Positions 15,930 to 23,382 of a DNA stretch of 64,000 nucleotides are shown piece by piece; the stretch's first letter is position 1; each line of letters begins with the position of its first letter. The DNA comes from Microbacterium sp. 3J1 (GTDB lineage Bacteria > Actinomycetota > Actinomycetes > Actinomycetales > Microbacteriaceae). The DNA is taken from assembly GCF_001049495.1 (NCBI RefSeq), contig NZ_CDWI01000007.1, positions 248,001-312,000 on the forward strand, written 5' to 3'. Made by a program: the position numbers and the translations under genes. The notes under the pieces were generated by a model. That model had not been told where the DNA came from, made no database searches, and saw only the letters and a list, made by a program, of their open reading frames with translations.

Positions 15930-16540
15930 ATGCGAGACGTCGAAATCGCTTCGGTCGAAACACCCTGGGATGGCTTCGCCTCCTGGCTTACGAGCCTCAA
16001 CTGGGGCGATGTTCCTGCATGGGTCGGACTCATATTGCTGGCGTCGCAGCATTCATCACCTTGCGCACGTACCGCCAGTCGGTGGCCGTACGCACGGAGG
16101 CTCAGGCTCGACTCGTTTACGCGGTGCGCACGAAGACTCAACATCTGGCCGCAGGGACTGACTGGGATCCCGAAGGCGCCATGAGCTCCACAGGCGACGG
16201 AATGCTGAACATAGAAACACTTCCATGGCGACTAGCGCGAGCAGGGGTTCAGGTTCTGGTGACAGTCCATAACGGTAGTGACGAACTCTTGCCACTCGTC
16301 GTCTTTCAGATCGAGGACCCAGGCATGAAGCGCAGAGTGAGCTCGTGGGCGATCATGAGCAGCGTGCCGCCCCGCTCTCAACTCGAGCAGTGGGTACTAT
16401 TTCCCGATTGGCGCGGGCACCCGCTTCGCGAAGGTGCGTACGCCGTGTACATCGCATTCCAGGACTCGAGCGGGCGATGGTGGGAACGCCAGGAAGGCGG
16501 GCTTGTTCATCGGATCAGACGCGATCCATCTCCTCGCTGA
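15930..16540 (+). pseudogene. Frameshifted membrane-anchored protein gene
   Basis: The frame starting at 15930 encodes MRDVEIASVETPWDG... and enters a transmembrane helix (VPAWVGLILL). The helix then continues in a different frame as GVAAFITLRTYRQSV from about 16040, and that second frame stays open to 16540 with ordinary codon use. Joining the two at 16040 by a -1 shift gives one continuous membrane helix and a roughly 203-residue protein with a C-terminal globular, tryptophan-rich beta domain (VLVTVHNGSDELLPLVVF, then WVLFPDWRGHPL). No slippery heptamer is present, so a mutation or a sequencing error is likelier than programmed shifting. Follows the SDH_sah gene. Function unknown. Confidence 0.65.
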
Positions 16541-16698
16541 GCACTGAAGCTTCTTCACGCTCGGCGCCCTCGACCGGCGACTCCTCGAAATCGCCTTTCA
16601 TCGGCCTTTTACTTTGGAGGTTTGTCTGGAGTAGCTGTGGACTACGTCGCGATATCGGCTGTCAAGAAGCGCAGAATCATCAGTCCGGACAACTCCAC

Positions 16699-17472
16699 TC
16701 ACGCACCCCGCGGTCCGAAATAGCTTTGGAAGCCCCTCCACTTGTCGAGATGCACGACTCGGTCGCGAAGGCCGTCGAGCCAGGCCTCGAGCACTCCGGC
16801 GGCGATCTTCTCCATCCGCGGCCCATGCAGTCGGGCGTCTGACCTGATGGTGTCGGGGTCGATGCCGTGGTGCTGCAGTTCGTGGGCGTGACCGATCAGC
16901 CATCGCTCGATGAATCGGTGGTCGGTCTCCAGATGGAACTGCAGAGCGAGAACGTTCGTGGTGCTGAATGCCTGGTTCGGAAAGCCTGAGGTATGGGCGA
17001 GCCGGAGCGCACCCTTCGGGATCTCGAACTCGTCACCGTGCCAGTGCAGAACGGGTGTGGCGTCGAGTTCCCGCAGAACCGAGGTCCGCCCCGCGGCAGT
17101 GAGCTGGAGTGGCGCGTATCCGATCTCCACCGCACCCGTCGAGCGGACCTGTGCGCCCATCGCTTCGGCGATCAGCTGGGCCCCCAGGCAGATTCCGAGA
17201 GTCGGGAGCCCGGCCCGGATGCGGCGCGCGATCACACCTCTCGTCGACTCGAGGAAGGGGTAGCGATCGACGTCGTAGACGCCGACGGGGCCTCCCAGCA
17301 CGATCAGCAGATCGGCGTCATCGCCGGCTGCCTCATCGATGGTGTCGACCCCGACGTCGATGTATCGGACGTCGTAGCCGCGAGCGATGAGAACGGGCTC
17401 CCAGACCCCGAGGTCTTCGAAGTGGACGTGCCGAAGGGCGAGCACAGTACGTGATGCGTGGTGCGCGGTCAT
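16699..17472 (-). CDS. Class I glutamine amidotransferase-like protein
   Basis: 257 residues. The nucleophile elbow is GICLGAQLIAEA with Cys95; the His/Glu of the triad lie in LQFHLETD (His180, Glu182). The N-terminal strand and LLIVLGGPVGVYDVDRYPFL fit GMP-synthase-type amidotransferase domains that occur alone and are annotated as such. Without a synthase domain the acceptor reaction is unknown; related stand-alone proteins act in amine or gamma-glutamyl metabolism. AGAGGA precedes the ATG. It lies 34 nt after an AhpD-like gene and is probably co-transcribed with it, opposite an AraC regulator. An 11-nt match to the tRNA-Gly 3' end lies in its last codons. Confidence 0.85.
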   Translation of the reverse strand: MTAHHASRTVLALRHVHFEDLGVWEPVLIARGYDVRYIDVGVDTIDEAAGDDADLLIVLGGPVGVYDVDRYPFLESTRGVIARRIRAGLPTLGICLGAQLIAEAMGAQVRSTGAVEIGYAPLQLTAAGRTSVLRELDATPVLHWHGDEFEIPKGALRLAHTSGFPNQAFSTTNVLALQFHLETDHRFIERWLIGHAHELQHHGIDPDTIRSDARLHGPRMEKIAAGVLEAWLDGLRDRVVHLDKWRGFQSYFGPRGA

Positions 17473-17506
17473 GTGTTGTCCTCTTTCCGTGCTCGCCCTC
17501 GCGGTG

Positions 17507-18052
17507 TCAGCCCGCGCGGCGCAGGGGCACCGTGGGGAAGTCGACCGGCACGTCGAGAGCGATGTTGACGTAGTTGGTGAACAGGTTCAGCGCCACCTGT
17601 CCGATCGTCTCGACGATCTCGTCGTCGCTCCAGCCGAACTCCCGCACGGCCTGGACATCTGCCGGGCCGAGCTGTCCGCGGTCGTCGACGAGCTTGAGGG
17701 CGAACTCGAGCAGGGCGGCCGTCTTCGGGTCGTCCGACTCGCCGTCCTGAGCAGCGGCGAGGGTGTCGCGGGAGAGTCCGGCCTTCTTGCCGAGCGCGGT
17801 GTGCGCGGCGAGGCAGTACTCGCAGGAGTTGCGGTTGGCGACCGCGACGGCGATCTGCTCCCCGAGCGCCGCGCCCAGGGTGCCGCTGCCGAAGGCGCCG
17901 AAGGATCCCCACATGCTCGTGAGCGCGGCGGGCGAGTTCGCGACGGCACGGAACATCGCGGGTACGACACCGAACGTGGACGTGATCTGGTCGAGCTGCT
18001 CCTTGACGGTTCCCGTGGTGGCGTCGCGGTCGATGAGGGGGACGTTCGGCAT
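17507..18052 (-). CDS. Carboxymuconolactone decarboxylase/AhpD-like protein
   Basis: 181 residues from the ATG at 18052, chosen because AAGGAG lies 7 nt upstream. The AhpD-type redox motif CEYCLAAHTALGKKAGL is intact (Cys77-xx-Cys80-xxx-His84), indicating alkylhydroperoxidase-like, thiol-dependent peroxide or radical chemistry rather than lactone decarboxylation. The flanking FGSGTLGAALGEQIAVAVA helices fit the CMD fold, which assembles as trimers or hexamers. First gene of a two-gene unit with the amidotransferase, divergent from the AraC regulator at 18175, which is likely its activator. Confidence 0.88.
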   Translation of the reverse strand: MPNVPLIDRDATTGTVKEQLDQITSTFGVVPAMFRAVANSPAALTSMWGSFGAFGSGTLGAALGEQIAVAVANRNSCEYCLAAHTALGKKAGLSRDTLAAAQDGESDDPKTAALLEFALKLVDDRGQLGPADVQAVREFGWSDDEIVETIGQVALNLFTNYVNIALDVPVDFPTVPLRRAG

Positions 18053-18174
18053 GTCATGCTCCTTCGGTGAGGTGGAGGGCCCGTTCGGACCTGTCTCAAG
18101 TCTCACCGCCGGCCCGTAGACGATGCGCAGCTATACGTCTTGATTTCATCACATATCGTCCAGATAATGGGGGC

Positions 18175-19026
18175 ATGGCCTCTGTGGATCGACTCACCCC
18201 GCTGTTGCAGCGATTCCGTGTGCGCACGCATCTGTTCCACAGCGGCCCTCTGTGCGGAGTCACGGACTTCTCGGCAGAGATCGGACGCGGTTTTCTCCAT
18301 GTTCTGCGTCGGGGCGAGATGGAGATGCTGATCACGCGAGAGGACGGCAGCACTGAGCGGCTGTCGATAGATCAGCCGAGCCTGCTGTTCTTCCCGCGCC
18401 CAGCCAGCCATACCTTCTTCAACGCCCCGACCGAAGAGTCGGACTTCGCCTGCGCCACGCTGGATTTCGACGGTGGCGCGACGCATCCGCTCGTCCGAAC
18501 ACTGCCTCCCGTCATCGTCCTGCCCCTCAGCGAGGTCGCCACCCTCGGTCCCGCGCTCGATCTCCTCTTCGCCGAGGTCGACAACGTGCAATGCGGTCGA
18601 CCACTCCTGGCTGACCGAATGTTCGAAGTGGTTCTCATCCAGCTGCTGCGGTGGATGCTGGATCACTCCGCCGACCTGGCGCTTCCTCAGGGACTTCTGC
18701 CCGGCCTGTCCGATGAGCGGCTCGCGCCCGCGCTGGTGGCGGTGCACGAGAGTCCTGGTGATCCCTGGACGTTGGACGCCATGGCCCGGACCGCGAACAT
18801 GTCGCGCAGCGCTTTCGCGGCCCGGTTCAAAGAGATCGTCGGCCGCACACCTGCCGACTACGTCACCGAGTGGCGGCTCACCATCGCTCAGGAGCAACTG
18901 CGCGAAGGGATGCCCGTGAGCGCGGTCGCGGCAGAGCTCGGGTACGCGAGCGCCTCGGCGTTCTCGCGCGCCTTCGCTCAGCGGATGGGTCGATCTCCGC
19001 GGGCCTGGCTCTCACCGGCGGCGTGA
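18175..19026 (+). CDS. AraC-family regulator with N-terminal cupin domain
   Basis: 283 residues from the ATG at 18175. GATAAT (18163-18168) lies six nt before it, suggesting a leaderless message. Residues about 20-170 are a cupin_6-type sensor (HVLRRGEMEMLITREDGSTE, then LLFFPRPASHTFFNAP). Residues about 190-283 carry two helix-turn-helix motifs (MARTANMSRSAFAARFKEIV and AVAAELGYASASAFSRAFAQ). Such proteins control nearby oxidoreductases. The divergent AhpD-like/amidotransferase pair is the obvious candidate target; the protoglobin gene converges from the other side. Confidence 0.9.
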   Translation: MASVDRLTPLLQRFRVRTHLFHSGPLCGVTDFSAEIGRGFLHVLRRGEMEMLITREDGSTERLSIDQPSLLFFPRPASHTFFNAPTEESDFACATLDFDGGATHPLVRTLPPVIVLPLSEVATLGPALDLLFAEVDNVQCGRPLLADRMFEVVLIQLLRWMLDHSADLALPQGLLPGLSDERLAPALVAVHESPGDPWTLDAMARTANMSRSAFAARFKEIVGRTPADYVTEWRLTIAQEQLREGMPVSAVAAELGYASASAFSRAFAQRMGRSPRAWLSPAA

Positions 19027-19054
19027 ACGGGCGTCGGTCCTGGGTCTCACCCTC

Positions 19055-19639
19055 CTACCAGAGCTCTTCGTTGTACGGTCGCGCCCAGAGCGAGACGGTG
19101 AGGGTGACGGCCTTGAGCCAGGCGTCCAGCATCTCGCCGACGTCGTCCGCGTCCGAGGCGCCGTTCTGCAGGAACGGCCGGATCGTGAGAGTGATCGGTG
19201 AGATGAACCCGATGAGGTCGCGCAGCGGGATGTGTGTCGACGTCGACTCGACGCGGTCGGTCTCGTTCTTCCCGCGGGGATGGTGGCGGCGGCCGATCTC
19301 CTCCTGGTAGGCCAGCCAGTCCTCGTCGTAGGGGCGGTTGCAGAGGTCGTCGATCCACTGCGCGAAGCGGCGACGCACTGCCCCGAGGTACTCGAGGTCC
19401 GGGGTGCCGTCTTCGCCGGCGAACGTGGCGACGAGGTGCGGATGCGCTCCGACGAATCCGTACCAGACGTCGAGGATCGCCTCGGTCTGCGGGATGAGGA
19501 TCTCCCCCGCCCTCCGAATGGCGGCCTCGTCGGCAGATGACCAGAGAACGGACTGCTTCAGGGCGTCGAGGTCGGCGAGCGTGACGGGCGAGGGTGCGAG
19601 CGATGTGTGGCCGTAGGTGTAGCCGGCGGGAGTGGTCAT
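19055..19639 (-). CDS. Protoglobin-domain protein
   Basis: 194 residues from the ATG at 19639, preceded by AAAGGA. The fold is the single-domain protoglobin: LADLDALKQSVLWSSADEAA as pre-A/A helices, then LDVWYGFVGAHPHLVATF providing the proximal-His region, and a C-terminal helix DVGEMLDAWLKAVTLTVSLW. There is no transducer or cyclase domain, so it is a stand-alone haem protein likely to bind O2, CO or NO, as in archaeal protoglobins. Last gene of the minus-strand hydrolase cluster, separated from the preceding hydrolase by a strong stem-loop. Role in the cluster unknown. Confidence 0.85.
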   Translation of the reverse strand: MTTPAGYTYGHTSLAPSPVTLADLDALKQSVLWSSADEAAIRRAGEILIPQTEAILDVWYGFVGAHPHLVATFAGEDGTPDLEYLGAVRRRFAQWIDDLCNRPYDEDWLAYQEEIGRRHHPRGKNETDRVESTSTHIPLRDLIGFISPITLTIRPFLQNGASDADDVGEMLDAWLKAVTLTVSLWARPYNEELW

Positions 19640-19664
19640 GGCAGGTCCTTTCACAGTGGGCTGA

Positions 19665-19700
19665 GCCGGCTCGCCGGGGTGCCGTCCCCGGCGAGCCGGC
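19665..19700. terminator. Stem-loop between hydrolase and protoglobin genes
   Basis: Perfect 15-bp inverted repeat GCCGGCTCGCCGGGG (19665-19679) and its complement (19686-19700) with a 6-nt loop, 10 nt after the hydrolase stop. Probable intrinsic or attenuating terminator. Confidence 0.8.
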
Positions 19701-19709
19701 GGGGATCTT

Positions 19710-20585
19710 CTACTTGGCCGCGTCCTTGATCATCTGGATGACCGAGAGCGGCTTGCTGATCATCGGGACGTGCGAGGTGTTGACCTCGACGACCTTGGAT
19801 CCGGCACGGGCTGCCATCGCGCGTTCGGCCTCGGGCGGGATGATGCGGTCCTGCTTGGCGACCATGTACCAGCTCGGGATCGTCTGCCACGCCGGCACAC
19901 CCGACGGCGTCACGAGCGAGGCGTACGACCCCGGACGCTGGGACGCGGCCATCGTCTTCGCCACGATCTTCGGCAGATCCTGGGCGAAGAGCTCAGGGAA
20001 GAACGCCGGGTCGATGTAGGCATCCGCGTCGCCTTCGCTCGCGCCGGGGAACGGACGAATGACCAGGTGCTCGGTGACCGCGCTGTGCCCACCGCCGAGC
20101 TCGTTCGCCGCGGCGACGGACTCGCCCTCAGCGAGGGCGTAGGCGGCGATGTAGACGAGCGACTTGACGTTCGGGTTGCCGGTTGCCGCGTTGGTGATGA
20201 GTGCTCCACCGTAGGAGTGACCGACGAGGACGATCGGTCCCGGGATGGTGCTGAGGAAGTCGCGAAGGTACTGGCTGTCGTAGTCGATGCCGCGCAGCGG
20301 GTTGGAGAAGGCGACCACGTTGTACCCCTGCGCCTGCAGCGCGGGAGCCACCAGGCTCCATCCGCTGGAGTCCGCGAACGCCCCGTGCACGAGCACGATG
20401 GTGGGCTTGGTGCCTGCCTTGCCGGCGTCGACGGCAGCTTCCGAGATCGCGGAGGTGACGGAGGGTGTCGCGGCCGAGGGTGCGGCGGCGGCCGCCGGAA
20501 GGGTGGCGGCGCCGAGAACGCCGAGCGACAGCGCGAGCGCTGCGGCGGCGAGACGGAGAACGCCTCGCCCTTTTCGTTGGGTCAT
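19710..20585 (-). CDS. Secreted alpha/beta hydrolase
   Basis: 291 residues. The N-terminus is a signal peptide: basic MTQRKGRGVLRL, a hydrophobic Ala/Leu core and an Ala-rich cleavage region near residue 35. Catalytic core: HGAFADSSGW after the first strand, GHSYGGALI with nucleophile Ser124, and a late His within NTSHVPMISKP. It belongs to the salicylate-esterase/hydroxynitrile-lyase-like group of alpha/beta hydrolases, with unknown ester substrate. Its ATG overlaps the stop of the MBL-fold gene by 4 nt, so the two are co-expressed. The cluster lies opposite a LuxR-type ATPase regulator. Confidence 0.85.
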   Translation of the reverse strand: MTQRKGRGVLRLAAAALALSLGVLGAATLPAAAAAPSAATPSVTSAISEAAVDAGKAGTKPTIVLVHGAFADSSGWSLVAPALQAQGYNVVAFSNPLRGIDYDSQYLRDFLSTIPGPIVLVGHSYGGALITNAATGNPNVKSLVYIAAYALAEGESVAAANELGGGHSAVTEHLVIRPFPGASEGDADAYIDPAFFPELFAQDLPKIVAKTMAASQRPGSYASLVTPSGVPAWQTIPSWYMVAKQDRIIPPEAERAMAARAGSKVVEVNTSHVPMISKPLSVIQMIKDAAK

Positions 20586-21409
20586 GATGTGGTCCTTTCG
20601 GGTCGGTGTCGGTCGATGTTCAGTTGGTCGGAGAGGTCGATGGGTCGCCCGTCGGGCAGCCACCGGAACAGTCGGCGCAGGTCGGTCGGGGCGTCGCGGA
20701 TCGCAGTGCGCATGCCGTCTTCGCCGTCGACGAAGTGCGACCAGCCGTCGTAGTGGGCGGGGATGGCGACGAGCGGTCGGAGCTCGTTCACGAGACGCAC
20801 CGCGTCGGTTCCCGTCATCGTGTATTCGAGCGGGCCGGTGGCCCGGAATCTCACCCCGCCGGCGTTGACGATCGCGACGTCGACGTGCATCTGCCGAGCG
20901 GTGCGGCGCAGGCGCCGCGTGAGGACAGTGTCGCCGGTGACCCAGAGGTCGTATCGGAGGTGAGGGCGCTGACTCAGCGCGAAGCCGATGACATCGCCGA
21001 CGACGGGACCCGAGAGCGGCGGCCCGTGACGACACGGCGTGGCGGTGACTCTCAGCGACTGCTTGCCCGCGTCTTCGAGCAGCACGGATCGCCCTGGCGT
21101 GAGCCCGTGCGTGTTCGATAGCCCGAGGCGCTTCGCGCCGCTTCGTGTGGTCACGACATGGGTCGCTGCGGGGAGCAGCGCACGGCCCGCATCGTCGAGA
21201 TTGTCGGCGTGATGGTCGTGGCTGACGAGGACGACGTCCACGGGCCCCAGTCCCTCGATGCTGAGGGCGGGACCGCGGGTCTTGACGCTGGAGGTGCCCA
21301 GAGCGAAGGGGTACCGCCGCCCGGCCTCATCGAAGGTCGGATCGATGAGGATCCGCCATCCGTTGAGCTCGACGAGGATGGTCGGGCCCCCGATCCGTGT
21401 GACTTTCAT
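20582..21409 (-). CDS. MBL-fold metal-dependent hydrolase (UlaG-like)
   Basis: 275 residues. The metallo-beta-lactamase fold is shown by ILIDPTFDEAGRRYPF, the zinc motif SHDHHADNLDD (His64, His66 and Asp69 region), TPCRHGPPL as third metal ligand segment, WVTGDTVLT and AIPAHYDGWSHF. The order fits the UlaG/RomA-like branch of cytosolic hydrolases for lactones or phosphodiester substrates. Exact substrate unknown. Translationally coupled (4-nt overlap) to the secreted hydrolase downstream, and 31 nt after the alpha/beta hydrolase upstream, so part of one minus-strand operon. Confidence 0.85.
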   Translation of the reverse strand: MKVTRIGGPTILVELNGWRILIDPTFDEAGRRYPFALGTSSVKTRGPALSIEGLGPVDVVLVSHDHHADNLDDAGRALLPAATHVVTTRSGAKRLGLSNTHGLTPGRSVLLEDAGKQSLRVTATPCRHGPPLSGPVVGDVIGFALSQRPHLRYDLWVTGDTVLTRRLRRTARQMHVDVAIVNAGGVRFRATGPLEYTMTGTDAVRLVNELRPLVAIPAHYDGWSHFVDGEDGMRTAIRDAPTDLRRLFRWLPDGRPIDLSDQLNIDRHRPERTTS

Positions 21410-21440
21410 GATGTCTCCTGAATCGGGGGCCCGTGTCGTG

Positions 21441-22274
21441 TCAGACGTTCGAGCGGGCGCCGACAGGACGTGCGTGTGTGAGGGTCCACTCGAGCGCGTA
21501 GTCCGCGACGGCTTCCCATCCGGGAGCTGCGCACGTCCAGTGGTCGCGTCCCTCGAACTCGTGGTACTCGGTGAGTGCAGGAGACTTTCCCCAGTGCTTG
21601 GCGTTGGACTTGTTCACGGCCGGCGGCATGATGTGGTCCTCTGACCCGCCGATGAACAGCAGGGGGGCGCGGTCGCCGGAGAAGTCGACCCATGTGGCCT
21701 GGTGGCCGGGCTGGAAGTTGGCGAGCAGACCGTACGCCCACACCCAGTTCCCGGGGGCGGCGATCGCATACCGCTCGTAGGCGGCATCGGATTCCTCACG
21801 GGTCAGGGTGTTGGTGAAGGCGTAGTGGAACTCGTCAGGCGTGAACGCGACCGCTTTGTGGTAGTTCGCCGGGTTCTTCAGCGCCGGGAACAGGGACCGT
21901 GCCTGCGAGAGAGGAGTGACGCGCACCCCTTCGGTGGGAGCGGAGTCGATCGCCGCGCCGGCGGCGCCCAGACCGCGCGCGAGGAGCATCTGCGTGAGCA
22001 GGCCCCCGAAGGAGTGACCCATGATGATCGGCGGCTTCGGGAGCGCCGCGATCACTCCGGCCAGGTGGTCGACCGTCTCGGGGACGGTGAGGTTCGCGAT
22101 GACGTCCGGGTTCTGTCGGAGAGCCTCGACCTCGATCTCGAAACCCGGATACGCGGGGGTGATGACGGTGTATCCGCGGGCTTCATAGCGCTCCTTCCAT
22201 CCTTCCCAGCTGCGTGGGGTGACCCAGAGGCCGTGAACCAGGACGATCGTGTCCGGTGCTTCGGAAGTGCTCAT
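21441..22274 (-). CDS. Alpha/beta hydrolase
   Basis: 277 residues, no signal peptide. Oxyanion motif VHGLWVTPRSWEGW, nucleophile elbow IIMGHSFGGLLTQ with Ser88, acid in FIGGSEDHIMP and catalytic His in FEGRDHWTCAAPGW. It is clearly paralogous to the hydrolase at 51800 (same N-terminal GLW(V/M)TP block and the same Ser88 context), although that copy is under a TetR. Substrate unknown. In the same minus-strand series as the chloroperoxidase-like gene (24 nt upstream) and the MBL gene (31 nt downstream). Confidence 0.88.
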   Translation of the reverse strand: MSTSEAPDTIVLVHGLWVTPRSWEGWKERYEARGYTVITPAYPGFEIEVEALRQNPDVIANLTVPETVDHLAGVIAALPKPPIIMGHSFGGLLTQMLLARGLGAAGAAIDSAPTEGVRVTPLSQARSLFPALKNPANYHKAVAFTPDEFHYAFTNTLTREESDAAYERYAIAAPGNWVWAYGLLANFQPGHQATWVDFSGDRAPLLFIGGSEDHIMPPAVNKSNAKHWGKSPALTEYHEFEGRDHWTCAAPGWEAVADYALEWTLTHARPVGARSNV

Positions 22275-22298
22275 GTCATGCCTTTCGGTGAGAGATGG

Positions 22299-23126
22299 TC
22301 AGGACTGCAGGAAGGCGAGGATGTCGGCGTGCAGCCGTTCACGGTCGGTGTCGGGCAGCCCGTGTGCGCCTGCCTCGTAGACGATCAGCTGCGCATCGGC
22401 GACGAGCTCTGCAGAGAGCCTGCCGCTGATGTCGATGGGCACGATCTGATCGTCGTCGCCGTGGATCACGAGGGTGGGGACGTCGATCTTCGCCAGGTCG
22501 GGGCGGAAGTCGGTGGCGCTGAACGCGGCGATGCACTCGTACGCGTTGCGGGTGCCGGATGCGAGGCCCTGGGCCCAGAACGCGTCGCGAGTTCCCTGCG
22601 GGACGTCGCCGGTGCGGTTGTTGCCGAAGAACGGCCCATCGGCGAGGTCGCGGTAGAGCTGCGACCGGTTCGCGGCCTCGCCGGCACGGATGCCGTCGAA
22701 GGTCTCGATGGGCAGACCGCCCGGGTTGTCGTCGGTCTTGACCATGAGGGGCGGAACGGCGGATACGAGGATGACCCTCGCCACCCGCCCCGTGGCGTGG
22801 CGTCCCACGTAGTGCACGATCTCTCCGCCGCCGGTGGAGTGCCCGATGAGGGTGACATCCGTGACGTCCAAGGTGTCGAGGAGGCAGGCGAGATCGTCGG
22901 CGTAGGTGTCCATCTCGTTCCCGGTCCAGGTCTGGGTGGACTTGCCGTGGCCGCGGCGGTCGTGCGCGATGGCGCGATAGCCGCGGGACGCGAGGTGGAG
23001 AGCAGTGGCCTCCCACGCGTCACTGTTCAGGGGCCACCCGTGGCTGAGAAGCACGGGTTCGCCGTCCTCCGGCCCCCAATCCTTGAAGAAGATCCTCGTG
23101 CCGTCTTCGGTGGTCACGTAGCTCAT
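22299..23126 (-). CDS. Alpha/beta hydrolase, non-haem chloroperoxidase/perhydrolase type
   Basis: 275 residues. The start at 23126 gives the family-typical N-terminus [18 protein letters not shown]. Hallmarks are [35 protein letters not shown] with Ser97, HGDDDQIVP (acid) and [11 protein letters not shown] (His). This group hydrolyses esters and can form peracids with peroxide; halogenation is secondary. First gene of the minus-strand hydrolase cluster, divergent over 256 nt from the LuxR-type regulator gene. Confidence 0.9.
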   Translation of the reverse strand: MSYVTTEDGTRIFFKDWGPEDGEPVLLSHGWPLNSDAWEATALHLASRGYRAIAHDRRGHGKSTQTWTGNEMDTYADDLACLLDTLDVTDVTLIGHSTGGGEIVHYVGRHATGRVARVILVSAVPPLMVKTDDNPGGLPIETFDGIRAGEAANRSQLYRDLADGPFFGNNRTGDVPQGTRDAFWAQGLASGTRNAYECIAAFSATDFRPDLAKIDVPTLVIHGDDDQIVPIDISGRLSAELVADAQLIVYEAGAHGLPDTDRERLHADILAFLQS

Positions 23127-23382
23127 GGCGATGCTCCTCTGCGCAGGTTCCGGTTGTGGCTGCGCCCAGACTGACGATCGCCAGGCCGGAGCGCACCACG
23201 TATCGCGCGTAGTGCTTCGTGCACGGGCACGCGGGCCCGCGTGCAGGAGCACCTGGTTCCGGGTGTCGGCTGGGAGCGCTCTCTCCCCCGCGGCAGTTGA
23301 GATTGCCGCCACGATGCAGAACCCTTGCTCCCCGACGGCGGGCTGCCATACAGTGAAGCGAAATCGGCCTCGAACGAGGAGC

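Larger units (their letters stand above)
8921..16698. mobile_element. Candidate genomic island downstream of tRNA-Gly (no integrase seen)
   Basis: Between the tRNA-Gly and the amidotransferase gene, almost every gene is unfamiliar or of accessory type: two regulator/unknown pairs, an XRE-ImmA protease with its partner, an excisionase-like HTH protein, a DUF3039-like protein, an SDH_sah protease and a broken membrane protein. Intergenic stretches are more AT-rich than the flanks. An 11-nt match to the tRNA 3' end (AGCCCCTCCAC) recurs at 16731-16741, just beyond the right edge. No integrase, relaxase, transposase or phage structural gene is visible, so mobility is unproven; this may be a decayed or satellite-type island. 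Confidence 0.4.

Noticed and set aside
16037..16043. Programmed -1 ribosomal frameshift in the broken membrane protein
   Set aside because: The bases lack an X-XXY-YYZ slippery heptamer and no downstream pseudoknot is evident; mutation or sequencing error is simpler.
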